Below are positions 11,239 to 22,785 of a stretch of DNA of 64,000 bases, one piece after another (within the stretch, counting starts at the first letter, position 1; each line of letters begins with the position of its first letter). Location of the stretch: NCBI GenBank assembly GCA_007026445.1, contig VDMD01000051.1:124001-188000 (forward strand). Reading direction: 5' to 3'. The translations under genes were made by a program, and so were the position numbers. The DNA is from Schizophyllum amplum. Taxonomy: Eukaryota; Basidiomycota; Agaricomycetes; Agaricales; Schizophyllaceae. The notes beneath the pieces were generated by a model that worked only from the letters and a program-made list of their open reading frames with translations, did not search any database and had not been told where the DNA came from.

Positions 11239-13129
11239 CTAGTAAATCACAAATTGCTCCTCGATCCTTTCAGCAAGCGTCAATTATTGGCACGTATACG
11301 CGGCGAAAGGAACCCACTGGATCGAAGGTCTGATCTCCGAGCTAAGACCCACTCGCCCGTCGTGGTCGCGACGCACATCGTAAGGTCGCCATACCCGGCA
11401 TGAGGAGGAAATATTCCAGCGTTCGTTCTTTATGATGGTTTGGGGAAGCCATACCTCACGAAGCGCGGGCCAGCGGGAGCATACATAACCGGCAGTGTCA
11501 TCGCACTCGTTGGGGAGGGCGTCGCGAGCCGCCGGTTCCGTAGTGTCTTCAGCCCCGGTATCGGCGTCATCATGTTGTCCGAAAAGCGACGCGACAACGT
11601 CGGTCATCAGGATGCCCGCTCGTGCGCGCTGCTCCGGCGTCTCGTCGGAAACCCGAGTCTGAATCCACTGCCACGTTTTCATGGACAGGGCAGAGCGGAA
11701 GGTGTTCAGACGTAGCATTTGGAGATGCGCAAGTGGAGCAAGGGCACGAGCGCAAGCACTCTGTAAATATATGAAATTAGGTTCAAGGCGAGGTAGAAAG
11801 AACACGTACCAGCTCAGGCGCTCGCCAGAGACAATGCGGACCTGTCTCAGCGTGAAGCTCGAGGAGCTCAAGGCGAGGGAACGACTGCGCGATTAAGTCG
11901 CAGAGGCGCATGCCTGTGAGCTCTCGGAAAGATAGACGTAGGTCGCGCAGGTTTGGTAGTGACATTGCCGACAGGATGCGCAAAAAATCAGGTGGCGTCA
12001 GCACGCCTCCGGCGTGGCTCGTCCAGAAATTGTGCTCCATTAGCTCCGGCTCCAGCTGCGGATCGGTGTCGTGCGTGACGTGTGGGTGGGTGAGAAGCGA
12101 GAGGGAACGCAGGGTCGTGGGCAGCTGGGCATATATGCCGTCTGTCGAGGCTGGGTTGTAGAGCTCGAAGGTGTCGAGCATGGGGACAACCCCGACACCG
12201 GAAGAGCGCTCGTAGGTTGGCAAAACCATGCAGTGTGGGTGAGGAAGAGACCCATTGTATCGACATCGCACACGAAGAGTTCGGAGCTGCGGCGCGGCAG
12301 CGAGGAACGTCCCCAGATGTATCTGAGCGAATACCCATGCCGGGATGTTTAGTCGCGGATCTTCTAGCGCGTTCGGATCGTCTTGCGGATGCACCCAGTA
12401 TCCGGTGATGACGAGCTCTCGAAGCGACGTCCAAGTATACGCTGCAGCGACCGGCAAGCTGAGGGCTTCAGCGCCAACTTCCAAGTGTTCGATCAGTGAT
12501 ACATCGAGCTGGGCGAGCAGCGTGGCGAAAGAAAAGCGCGTGGCGCGCATTCTGCTCGCATATCTGTGTGAGGCATACAAGATGTCATAACGCGAGCAGA
12601 ATTTGAGATTGCTTGGCTGACATGACATGGACGGGAATGCGGGAAGAGGTTCATACTCCGTGATGGTTGCAGCAGTTCCGCTGTCGGGTATCTGCCAACA
12701 CAGCTGCGAGAGATCCAGTGTGTGCAAATTTGTCGCAGTAGTCAATATATTGATGAGGTTGTGAGTCAAGCGATCCGTCCGGATATGGAGGGAGTCCAAG
12801 CCATTCGCATTGAACTCGTAGAGGAAACGATCAGCCATTTTGTACCGGTCAATGCCGTACGTTCGGACGTAAAGATGTCTTGAGACGAGTTCGAGGTGTA
12901 AGCAAGGCATCGATGTCTCTCACATAGACACGTACCGAATTTCCGCCCAGATAGTATAGTAAGGCGCTTTTGACACATTCCAGCCATATGTGGAGAAGAT
13001 GGATGATCGGAGGAAATGTCGAAGAGAGCGACAGGTCGACGAGAGAGACAGCGCGTCTCTCTTCTCCAGATGCTGTGCGATCTGAAGCAGTACATCAGCG
13101 TCCAGTACGCGTAGATCTGGGGAGGACAT
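11239..13129 (-). CDS. F-box/LRR-like paralog A
   Basis: Four exons, 13129-12936, 12878-11810, 11760-11318 and 11266-11239, splice in frame to 577 residues. Exon 1 is the F-box (LDADVLLQIAQHLEKRDALS, then SSTCRSLRHFL). Exon 2 holds the family core: HLYV, NLHTLDLSQLCW, LKFCSR, SLRELVITGYWVHPQDDP, STDGIYAQLPTTLRSLSLL, LRLSFRELTGMRL, ELHAETGPHCLW. Exon 3 has LRLNTF and LREVWLP. The 28-nt last exon starts IEEQ like the IEEDD and IEQDD tails of copies E and H. If its GTGGGT donor is not used, the frame runs on to a stop at 11284. A further ATG at 13177 is possible, but paralogs support 13129. Expected role: SCF substrate receptor, target unknown. Confidence 0.82.
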
Positions 13130-13525
13130 GGAGGAGGATGCAATTCGCGATGGAAGTGGGGACCAAGGGAGGACCATGCCGAGTCCGCTTTTCGCTATAC
13201 ATAGATGAACCTGCTGTCACTGTTGTCAATCGATCAATAGATAGGCAGTCCGACAATTGAATATATCTGCAATATATGTTGTACAAGGAGGCGCCTCTAC
13301 ACTCACTATCGGCGCAGGCCATTCACGCATAACGTGAGCCTCGTCATTGACTTTCGCACGGAAGCACTCGCTCTCACTACACCCATGCTTCCAGACGTAC
13401 ATCAATTTCTTGTGAAGCAGCCGTAAGAAAGGCACCTTGATACGTGCATACGGACTCACGTCAATCACAAAGCCAGCTGTTGCCGCCCGCTGTGAGCTTC
13501 CAATCGCTTCATCGAATGAAGTCCA
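13130..13525. other. 396 nt spacer between F-box A and B
   Basis: Head-to-tail gap between two minus-strand paralogs: the promoter of A and the 3' end of B. No gene, repeat or RNA was recognised. Confidence 0.4.
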
Positions 13526-15410
13526 TCACCCCGACGTGTCTACCATTCTGTGCCCACCACCATCAGAAACCATGCAAAACATAGAATTCAGACACTCACG
13601 ATATGCCAGGTCCGGTGTCGGCGCGGAGATCCAATGCCCGTCCGTCGCTGTGGCGTTCGACATGATATACCCGCCATTCCCTGCTCACTATATTGTAACT
13701 TCTCCTCCCGCCGTCAGAGAATGTCCACGGTAGCCAGACTTGCTGTAACACGGGAAAGCGTTCGGACGCTTCCCCAGAGTCCTGGTCGATGTCCAGGCCT
13801 AGACGATTAGCCTGACCCTTGCCTTGCGCCCCACCGTGCCTGCGCCCAAAAAGCGCCTCTGCCATGAACCAAAGTGGGATTCCCTTGCGATCGCGCTCCA
13901 TGGCCTTTGTTACGCGTGGTCTCGAGATCTTATTCCGGCCACTGTCCTGGTGTATCCGGTGGAACGTGTTCAGCTGCAGTACGCGCAGGCGTTTGAGCGG
14001 AATGAGCGCGCGAATGCAGGTCATCTGAGAAGTCGTCAGTCGTTTGTTTCTTCAGATCTCATCGAGAAACGGTGTAGGGGCATGAAACTCGAACGAGAGA
14101 ACGTACCAAGTCGTGCGCAGACCAGACACTTCCGTCGCCCCACTCGCCGTGCAGCTCGAGGACTTCAAGCTGCATATAGGAAGTGGCTATGTGCCTCATG
14201 AGCCGTAAGTCCATGGTGCCGCGAAACGACAGGCAGAGCCTGCGCAGCGTAGGCAACGGTGCCGCCGACCTGAGAACGCTCAGCAGCTCGACTGACGTTA
14301 GCGTTTCTTGCGGATCCCGGGCCGCGTCTGCCATCGCAACCTCTTCTGGATCATCTGGATCCAGCGCCATGTACGTTTTGTGAGGCCAGTTGACGAGCGA
14401 CAGTGCAGTGAGCGTTGAAGGAAGCTGCTCATATATGCCGTCCGTGGCGCTCGGGTTGCATAATTCGAGCTCATCAAGTGAGGGAACGGCCGATCCACAC
14501 GGTGGCGCGCGCTCTCCGGGAGGCCAGACTACACACTGCGGATGTGAAAACCATTCCGCGAACCGGCAGCGTACGCGGAGGGTGCGCAGACGTGGTGCAG
14601 AGAGGAGTAGCGTCCCGAGATATACGTGCTGGAATGCCGAGGCGGGAATGGCAAGCCGCGGGTCTTCAAGGGCGTTATAATCGTCCTCTGGATGCACCCA
14701 AACGCCAGTCAGCACCAACTCGCGAAGCGAGGACCAGGTGTACGCAACAGCGACCGGAAGGCACAGGGCCTCAGCCCCGACCTCGAAGACCTCTACCTGT
14801 GATACGTCGAGCTCATGAAGGAGCGAGGCGAAAGTGAATCGCTCCGCCCGCATCTTGTTCGCGTAAGAATATTGTAGTAGATCTGAGTAGTTATCGTCCA
14901 GGCGGGAGCAGAACTTGACAACCTGCGGTTGGCAAGCGACGGGTGGAAAGTTGTAAAGGAGTTGATGTTCTGTGGGTCGGGAGTCTCTGGGCGCTCTCCA
15001 GGACAGATACGCCATATCGAGAGTGCGCAGACGTGTGGCGGTGGCTATGACGTAGGCCACATTGTTCGAAATATATTCCGCGTTGACATGGAGCGAGTCG
15101 AGTCCGCTCAGGTCTTGGAGGAAGTCATAGAAGTACAGATAGGAGTCGGTATTGGGCTGTATGTGAAGATGCCTGTATATTTAATCAGCGGACGTGCTCA
15201 ACTCGAGCGATAGAAATCTGACCTTATGAGAGGCCATAGGGTTTGAGGAGGCTGGGCGTCCACCTTCCAATAGCAGGAGGAGAAGAGATGTGGACGCAGG
15301 ATACTGCGTATCTGCCGACACGTCGAGGACAAGGAAACTGCGTCCTGCGCGGAAGTATATTCAACAAGGTAGATCAAGATATCAGTAGTGTTCAGTAGCG
15401 TTGACTGCAT
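13526..15410 (-). CDS. F-box/LRR-like paralog B
   Basis: Four exons, 15410-15223, 15172-14107, 14024-13600 and 13547-13526, give 566 residues. Exon 1 is the F-box (TTDILIYLVEYTSAQDAVS, SSTCRQIRSIL, HLFSSCYWK). Exon 2 repeats the family landmarks: HLHIQPNTD, LRTLDMAYLSW, VKFCSRLD, SLRELVLTGVWVHPEDDYNA, SATDGIYEQLPSTLTALSLV, LCLSFRGTMDLRLM. Exon 3 contains LQLNTF, an ALFG motif and VWLPW. The last exon adds only MVDTSG before the stop. The intron boundaries fall at the same places and phases as in A, D, F, G and H, which shows common descent. It is tandem with A, with both on the minus strand. Role as for A. Confidence 0.83.
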
Positions 15411-15746
15411 GTAGCGTGAAGTCCGTTGACGGCGAACAGCTCAGATCTGATGAGGGTGAGAGCCAACTTGCGACTGTCACACAGTGTCACCGTCACCGCG
15501 TACGTCAGCCTTACCACATTGAGTACTTCTATATCGCGCGCCCACATTTCGCTCAAGACGCGTAAGTACTGCGCGACCCGTTGATTGAAAACTGAAAATA
15601 GAGAGCTGAGAATTGAATAGCTTTTGAGCAGGATAAGACAAATCTTACGATGAAGCCATCATGTACGCTAACGTTCACTACTTTGGATTCCCGCAACTGA
15701 ATAGTATCCCGAGGTCAAGCTACCACCTCACGAGATACAGCTCTTC
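15411..15746. other. 336 nt spacer between F-box B and pseudogene C
   Basis: Upstream region of B and downstream of C. No further features were recognised. Confidence 0.4.
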
Positions 15747-16830
15747 CTAATAGTCGTCGCTCGCCATCCTGTCAGCACATGGTGAGCAGCAGATCCTCAA
15801 ACTCAGCACAAATCGCGCTCACTCGATCTCCGGCCCTGGCTGCAAACACAGACGTGGGCCTCCATTACCGCGCTCGACCCGGTACACTCGCCACAGGCGT
15901 ACATTGTTTCTGTACCGTCTTGAAGCCCTCGGCAGCAAGGACTCCGATACACCGGTTAGCGGTTCCAAAGGACGCGCAACGTCACCTTCGCGAATGCTCT
16001 CCAGACTCTCCTCGAATCTGCTATAAAATACAGCCTCTTCGCCGCTCCAGCTCCGGTTCGACATATAAGAGTCCGGAAGCACGTTGGCGAACGTGCTGAT
16101 GCACAAGGCGCGCAGGCTGACAAAAGGCATGACCGCCCTGGCAAAACCTGCCTGGAAAATTTTGAGCTCCCGCGCGAATGGCATAACGAAACACTCACCA
16201 GCTGCCCGCCGTCCAGAGGCACCCCGGACCGACTTCAGCGTGCACTTGAAAAGCTCGAGAACCGGGAACAGCACGACAATGCGCTCAAACAGCTGCATAT
16301 GCGCGGCCAGCCGGAAGGATAAGTGCAGCAGCGGGAGCGGCCTGGCCTCCAGCAGCCCAATCAACTCCTGCGCCGTACGCACGCCCTCAACTGGCGCGCC
16401 CGTACTCAGCGCGAGCAGGCTCGAGGTGTCGAGGTGCGGATGAGCAATGAGCGACAGCACTCGCAGCGTTGGTGGCAGTTGGGCGAGAAGCCCTTCATAC
16501 GGGTCCGGATTGCGATTATCGAGTTTTTCGAGTTCAAGTAAGTATGACCGTCCCGGCTGGTGGCATCAGCAGGCCAGGCGATGAGATAGGCGTGTCTCTC
16601 CGACCACCACGCAGATCTACTTTGGATGTCCAGAGGATGTCCAGGGTACGCAGGCGGGGCGCAGCGACGTGACCAGATGCACGCACACGTGTGGGTGCAG
16701 CTCCGGATTATATACTCAAGCTCGTCTACCAGGTCGTCGGAATGCAGAGGAAAGCCAGTGACTGTGAGGCTTCGTAATGAGGTCCAGGTGTAGGCAACGG
16801 CAAAAGGGATGTTGAGGGCGTGTCCATTCG
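15747..16830 (-). pseudogene. F-box/LRR-like paralog C, 5'-truncated and frameshifted
   Basis: Remnant of the same family. From its broken 5' side it reads NIPFAVAYTWTSLRSLTVTGFPLH, matching the TSLRELVITGYW block in the middle of exon 2 of the paralogs. The F-box exon and the first ~170 residues are gone. The alignment then jumps between frames: a HVHLVTSL remnant, a DPYEGLLAQLPPTLRVLSLI piece, then an open stretch from ~16460 to 15819 with family matches (LLPLLHLSF, FKCTLKS, LRALCISTF). Even the mini last exon is still recognisable at 15768-15747 (MASDDY, compare MAGDD in G). The truncation point lies within 50 nt of the left border of the duplicated SH3 segment, so the insertion of that segment is the likely cause. 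Confidence 0.75.
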
Positions 16831-17080
16831 GCGACTCGGAGGATTGATAGAGGGCTGTGCGAGCGACAACCGGCATCTGCCGGTGTTGCGGCGCATTTTG
16901 TGGCGACGAGCCCATTGCTCCTTGCGTCTGGGGCGATCTCGCGTTCGAACGGTGATCGCGGTGGTGACTGCCTTTGTTTTGTCGTCGTCGACGGTGAGCA
17001 CGACCCCTTTGTCATCGTCTGCCGCGACCATCAACTGAGCACACGACGCAGCCTGTGTATACACGCCACCCCTATCTGCG

Positions 17081-18475
17081 ATGGCCGCAGCGAGCGAGCC
17101 CGTCTTCACGAGACCGCAAGCGATGGACGTCGACGCATCTGGTTCTCCCGCGGCCAAGCCCCATCTGCCCCCTTTGATTACCCCCACCGTGTCCGGGGAC
17201 CCGAATAAAACACCGGTGCCGGCGACGGACACGACCCCCCGCGCAGACGACACCAACGACCCCAACCGGCTCTCCCTCCCCGGCAAGCGCGCGTCCGAGA
17301 ACATGCCGGACGACCGGCCGAGCAAGCGCACGAGCCAGATGTCCGGTGCCGGCGCGTCCCAGCCGCCGTCGCCCGCCCCCAACCAGACGTCGGCGCCGAT
17401 CAACCGCGCCCACACGGCCTCGCTCTCCGCCAGCCGCCCCGCCCCGCCCTCCCCGCGCCTCTCACGCCGCGGCAGCGCCGCCGACAGGCGCACAAGCGGC
17501 ACCCCCAGCCGCGGCTCCCGCTCCGCCGCCCCCGCGCCCCTCTCCACTGGTCCCCCACGCCTCCCGTCCCCCGCACCCCCGCGCATCCGCGACTACGCCT
17601 ACCCGCCCGACGACCCGCGCCACGTCGGCACTGGCTTCGCGCCCCCAGCATCATCTGCGCCGAACGAGCTTGCCGAGGGCTGGATTCGCATCGCAGGCGA
17701 GGGCGAGCGGGAGCGCAAGCGCGGCAGCGGCTGGAGCAGCGATCACAGCACCGCAGATGGGGACAGCAAGGGCCCCTGGGGCGGCGAGGAGGGCTGGGCT
17801 GGTCTCGGCTGGATGGGACGCCTGAGCTGGCAGTTCAAGAATTCCGTTGCGAGCGGAGGTGGCAGCGGCAGCACTGGTGAATCGGGCGGCGGTACAAGTC
17901 AAAGCGCAGCGCGCTACACAGACTCTAACGGTCGTATTGACCTCGACCGCGCTGCGGCCCCAGACGACGAAGACGTAGCTACAGAGCCCGACGTCGACTC
18001 TCCCGCGCGCCTGCCAGTCTCCCGTTCGCAATCTCGCTCCCCACATCCGCAGTACGACGAGGATTCCCAGGCGTACGATGACAGCCGTGTTGAGGGCGGA
18101 GAGGAAGAGTCCCCCGCCCCCGCACCAGGCATCTACCGCGCCGCGTACGCCTTCGGCGCCGAGGGTCCTGCAGAAATGTCCGTGCGCACGGGGCAGCTCG
18201 TGCGCGTGCTCGGTGGCGGCGGCGCGGGGTGGGCAGTTGCTGTGCGCGGCTGGCGGCCACGAGCGCCGGAGAAGGAGAAGCTGCAGAGACGGGTGCAAGA
18301 GCTGGGCCTGGCGGAAGGGGACGAGGAGAGCGCGGAGGAGGAGGACGAGGAGGAGGGAGAGGGTACGGAGGTGATGAAAGATGTGAAGGAAGGCAAGGAG
18401 GGCAAGCACGCGCTGGTTCCCGAGAGCTACCTCGAGCTTGTGCGCGCGGACGGGGAGGAGGACGAGAGCGCATAG
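17081..18475 (+). CDS. SH3 domain protein, copy 1
   Basis: Intronless frame of 464 residues. Residues 1-165 are Pro/Ser/Thr-rich and disordered. A short conserved segment IRDYAYPPDDPRHVGTGF follows, then a Gly/Ser-rich middle. Near the C-terminus lies an SH3 fold: YRAAYAFGAEGPAEMSVRTG, LVRVLGGGGAGWAV, then ALVPESYLELVRAD. SH3 domains bind proline-rich peptides in signalling and actin assemblies. The domain is odd because a ~55-residue acidic and basic linker is inserted between the GWAV strand and the ALVPESY strand. Copy 1 keeps one frame through the N-terminal region (MPDDRPSKRTSQMSGAG), whereas copy 2 reads part of it in another frame. That makes copy 1 the better guess for the ancestral protein. 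It could be a retrocopy since it lacks introns, but no poly(A) trace is seen. Confidence 0.8.
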   Translation: MAAASEPVFTRPQAMDVDASGSPAAKPHLPPLITPTVSGDPNKTPVPATDTTPRADDTNDPNRLSLPGKRASENMPDDRPSKRTSQMSGAGASQPPSPAPNQTSAPINRAHTASLSASRPAPPSPRLSRRGSAADRRTSGTPSRGSRSAAPAPLSTGPPRLPSPAPPRIRDYAYPPDDPRHVGTGFAPPASSAPNELAEGWIRIAGEGERERKRGSGWSSDHSTADGDSKGPWGGEEGWAGLGWMGRLSWQFKNSVASGGGSGSTGESGGGTSQSAARYTDSNGRIDLDRAAAPDDEDVATEPDVDSPARLPVSRSQSRSPHPQYDEDSQAYDDSRVEGGEEESPAPAPGIYRAAYAFGAEGPAEMSVRTGQLVRVLGGGGAGWAVAVRGWRPRAPEKEKLQRRVQELGLAEGDEESAEEEDEEEGEGTEVMKDVKEGKEGKHALVPESYLELVRADGEEDESA

Positions 18476-18750
18476 CTGGTCTATGTGTACTTCTCTTCGC
18501 AACGTCGCTCCTTCGCAAGCGACAGTCACGCCCTCCGCTAACGATGGCTGCGCCCCATCGCCAACGGGCACGTTCACGACTGCCGACGCAACTTTCGCCC
18601 TCACTCCCGCGCGCTCTCACTCGCCCCACCGCCCAACCCACCCACTACCCAAATCACCCCGCCGCCCAACACACGACCATTCAACGAATTGTAGAATTCT
18701 GACAGAATACCCCCAACCTGACTGTCCACCCCAACCTGACCTTGACCGCA

Positions 18751-18826
18751 CCCAATCCGACCGCTCGTACCCAATCCGATCGCTCGTACCCAATCCGACC
18801 GCTCGTACCCAACCTGACCCCGACCG
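18751..18826. repeat. 19-nt tandem repeat, unit CCCAATCCGACCGCTCGTA
   Basis: Three near-perfect units and a partial fourth, in the 3' region of SH3 copy 1. The corresponding place downstream of SH3 copy 2 (about 36390-36470) has no such array, so it expanded after duplication or was lost there. Confidence 0.8.
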
Positions 18827-18921
18827 CCCCGCGGCGCCACGCCCACCCCGCATGTACAGATAAAGTTGTGCTCCTGCGTACGTGTACTTACAATCACATC
18901 TTCTTGTATCTTTGCTGTTGT

Positions 18922-19553
18922 TCACATTGTCCTGATGCACAACAACGTGGCCATTGCATCGCCATTCGCCAAACAACAAGATTCTGAGAGGCCAACATTC
19001 CCTGCTGGACCCTCCAACGACGTACGACTACTGTTGCGTCGCCCCTGCGAGTACAGCAACTTCGTAATCTCAGAGGTTGCTCAGAGGCGTAATAAGTCAT
19101 CAGTCGACAACGGGCGTTCAACGTTCAATGTACGTTCAAGCTTCAAATTTCAAATCTCCGAGTCTGTATTCTGCAGAATTTCTGCAACTCAAGCACTTTG
19201 TAATATGGTAGCCTACACTGAAATATGTACTCGTACCCGCATAGTAGACTGCTATGGTGAGTCATATATATACAACGCGGCAAGAGTTCGCCAGTAGTAT
19301 AGACACACGTAATCGCTAGTATGAAGCCACTCCTGACTCGATAAGAAGCTTGAGAAAGAAAGCACGGGCTTATGTATAAGATCTGCGTGTATGAGGGCTG
19401 TCGACGAGGCGGCGAGGCAAGGTCGAAGAGGACACAGAGGCAAATCAATCCGGGGGCATCGTCCGCTTCCGCCAGAGGTGGACGGCTAATGAGGTAGTAG
19501 CAAACAGCACCTGCACGCGAATACTGGTAATGCGCCGCGCGAGACGCTGGCAT
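18922..19553. other. 630 nt convergent intergenic gap
   Basis: Between SH3 copy 1 (+) and the end of the aspartic-peptidase-like gene 1 (-). A/T-richer, with no recognised gene or repeat. Confidence 0.4.
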
Positions 19554-22120
19554 TCAGAAAGCGCGGTGGTGGCCTGGTTTGTACTTCGAAAAGCTAGGCA
19601 CCAAAAGAACCTCTGCAGACGCTGGAAGATTCTCTCGGTAAGATTGCCACAGAAAGCGAAGCCAGTTCTGTCCGGTCAATGAGCAGATGTAGAGGAGGGA
19701 AGGAAGTGTAGCCTATACACACCATCCCAATGATAGGATGCTTGAGATTGCGCAGCTTCGATTCCATCGGATACGTCGCAAGAAGGTAGCCTTCCCCGTC
19801 TCTGGCGTTGCGGTGTGTGAGCGCTTCTCGTAGAGGGGCAACCAGGACACGTCCTATTCCGCCCTTCAGGTCCACAAACCCGAGCTCTAAGAGGTCGTCT
19901 TTATCAATGTCCTTGGGGCGCAAAGTGTACTTCGCGTCATTGCCACGGGCCCGCGCGGCATGCCGCACAACCTTCGTGCGCGACGTCCCATCGGCCATCT
20001 TGTTGATGACATCGGAGGGTAGATATGTCAACGAGGCAGCTGCAATGTATGCGCGTCAGTCGGAGCTTGGATCAATCGATGCGTCCCAAGCCTTACCAGT
20101 ATCGAGAACCGCTATACGCGATCCGGCGAAGAGTTTTTCCTTGAGAACACCGTGTTTGATTATGTTGATTTCGACGAGCTTTAGGGCCCATCGTTCGATC
20201 TGCTGCCCGGGCGCAGGGAAGACGCGAAGACTAACTTCCTCTCGTATGTCAAATGAGTGCCACGAGAGAAGGGGATGGTTGGTAATGGTTGGCCAGTCGG
20301 CCACGCCAATCCAAAGGTGTGGTTCTCCATTCTGTTTGTCTCTACGATGAACGTGTCGGTAAAAGTAGAGAGTAACAACAAAACCTGGGAGGCTCACTGG
20401 AAAGATGCGGGGCTAATGACGAACGCCTTGGCCTTGGACAAGCAGCCTATCAGAAATATTCATGCATCACAACGAATGACTTACAAAATGAGTTACCAAG
20501 TTTACCGATCTGAGCTGGTTGATGAGGGTCTAGCAGAAGTTTCGGCGGAGGTGAGCGAGAAGGATACATCAGCGACATGGGAACCAACCTGGCCGGCCGC
20601 TGGCAAAGAGACGCTCCGCTCTCGGTTGTAATCGCTGCGAATAGTATCTGAATAGTGGTCAATGAACGGAATATGATTTGTAAACATACCAATGTAGCTG
20701 AGGCGCGAAACCCAGGCCTCCTCCGATCTCGCCTAGAGAGAGGAGTAGCGTGGAACAATGGGTAGCGAGTCGGTATTTGTAATTGTCGAGCACTATAAGC
20801 CCCGGAGCGCGGCTACCCGGGCGATGGGTAGCAATGCTCATCGGCGCCGCGACAGGAACATAGACTATAGAGGAATGATAAGTTGCGACCATACGATAAG
20901 ATGGAGCTCACAGTATTTGGAGCCATCGAGGAAATGACTAGGATAGTTGGGAGTCCTGGGAACCGGGTGCTGTTCTTTCTCCCACATGTCGACGGCATGT
21001 CCACCATTCGCGATGTACAGCGGGTCAACGTGTGCCACCTCGTAGTCGTGCGCCATCGTCCATCTACAGACGTTCAGGATAATAGCACTTAAGTAAAGGT
21101 ATGTGATGCGACTCACAAGGGTGTTGCGGCTAGAGTAATCACTGAGATTAGATATCTCTCACTGGTTATAAGACGACAAGGTACTCGCCAATATCGACGC
21201 TTAGACGGATATACGGCAGGTTTGCGGGCTGCCTTCCGGGCCAGCGTCCCGGCGCCTTCCAGTAAGGTCAGCGATGCAGAAGGGTGATAATGTAAAGGAC
21301 AACTCACGACAAACATTGTCAAGAATGCAGGGTTATCTGTATAAATGCAGCTCAGTTTCTAAAAAACACACAAGCAGAATATGACGCTACCGTTCTCGGT
21401 AACCACCGCGTCTCCTGTGGCCTCGTCGAGAGGCATACGGCCGCCCCAACGAGCAGATGTCCCGTGGTCTACTTCCATCTGGACAAAGATTCTGGAACTA
21501 GTCGGTGGAGGGCTTCTGTCGACAGGAGGGGGGTAGATGCCATAAGGAACTTGGGGGTGGGCGCCAGATGGAGGGGCCCCCGAAGCGCGCGCATGACGGT
21601 TGGTGCTGGGCTTGACGCTACCTAAGGCCGAAGAACTTTGGTAAGGGACGGGAGTGTCCCAGGTAACCGTCGTCGGCGACTGTAATCCATACGAAAATGC
21701 GATGCGCATCAAGTCTCGGTTCAACTACTCGGATGATTGTCAACGGGGGAATATGTAGAGACGATGTCCACTCAACACACCGTGCGCCGAAATGTCTCCT
21801 TCGATATGTCGCCGTATGCGATATGAAGCGGTATATCTATCGCCGACGCCATTTCAGACAGATGAGGTTGAGAGCAGAGACCTCTCCGGCTGCTCGCGAC
21901 CTATCGAAGTTTAAGAGCGGACAGCTTGTGGGCGCCCCACACTACGTTTTCGCCTTATCATTGAAGTCGTTAGTGGCACTTTGAGTTCGGTGAATGCTCG
22001 ATAGAGGTACTGGGAAAAGGTAGCAGATGCTGGGAAACGTCCACGCCAGCCATCACCTCGGAGAATACGCAGCTGCCAGGGGGTCAGTTCGAACTGCATA
22101 CTTGGCACGGAGAAACTCAT
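19554..22120 (-). CDS. aspartic-peptidase-like protein 1 (degenerate active site)
   Basis: Multi-exon gene. The exon pattern was read by comparison with its paralog at 37312-39634. Landmarks from the N-terminus: MSFSVPSMQFELTPWQLRIL (from 22120), a proline-rich exon with VPYGIYPPPVDRSPPP, NPAFLTMFV, PGRWPGRQPANLPYIRLSVDIG, TMAHDYEVAHVDPLYIANGG, FYVPVAAPMSIATHRPGS, LHLWIGVADWP-like text in a following exon, then AVLDTAASLTYLPSDVINKM and a last exon NWLRFLWQSYRENLPASAE. This matches the two-lobed pepsin (A1) fold. Both catalytic Asp-Thr-Gly motifs are altered: the first lobe has DIG/DIV and the second reads DTA. I infer an inactive peptidase homolog, possibly secreted or membrane-linked. Exact internal exon ends are less certain than the overall identity. 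Confidence 0.6.
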
Positions 22121-22785
22121 CACTCAGTGTGACTCACTGCATAAGTCAAGCCCGCCAGCGTTCGTGTTCGGATAGAATATCGGCAGTGAGGCTTGAGCTG
22201 CTCCTAGTAGATAAAATGACCTCTTCAAAGTACGACAGCCACGAGGACCCACAGGTTGTGCGCTAGTTGTCCTCAGTCACATTTTGTGCGTAGGTAAGTA
22301 CAGCTCTGACACAGCTACTTACTTGCAGAGAAGTTGGTAGACTCGTGCGTCGCGTTTCCACCGAGCCGCACGACGTTGAGTGCTTATGGAACGCGTCGTT
22401 GCGCTCTCGAACACACACAGGCGATGCGATTGGCTGACGCGCTGCGTGGGCAGTCCTGAAAGCACGGGATTGCCAACGCATCGCAGACCGTGAGATGACA
22501 CTAAAGTAGGTAACTCAAAGAAAAGAGGCATCATGAATGGAACGGCGTTTACTCTGCGTTTACATACTTACCAGCGTTTGCCACGTGTCGGCAGACGCCG
22601 AGCTCGTGCTTTATGTAAGACAACAGATGGCCCACTTGAGTCGGGCTCGGCCGTTTCTCAAGCCTGTCTTTCAGCATCACTCCTACTTCAGGACCTGGTT
22701 TAGATTTTTCTGAAGACAGGGTATTTGGCTTACGTAGTACGTGGGTCTACCTTCGAACTTGCCAAACCTTGATGATAGTCCCAGA
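22121..22785. other. 665 nt divergent intergenic region
   Basis: Shared upstream region of peptidase-like gene 1 (-) and F-box D (+). No gene or repeat was recognised. Confidence 0.4.

Larger units (their letters stand above)
16880..18921. repeat. segmental duplication, copy 1 (SH3 gene unit)
   Basis: About 2.04 kb nearly identical to 34546-36552, starting at the shared CCGGTGTTGCGGCGCATTTT and ending at the shared CTTTGCTGTTGT. It covers ~200 nt upstream, the whole 464-codon SH3 gene and ~440 nt downstream. Similarity is abruptly lost on both sides. Within the 3' part, copy 1 alone has a 19-nt tandem repeat array. Confidence 0.9.

Noticed and set aside
17651..18641. Long minus-strand ORFs opposite the SH3 gene (and at 35317-36277)
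   Set aside because: Composition shadows of a GC-rich gene. The plus-strand frame carries the SH3 motif and is the one preserved between copies.
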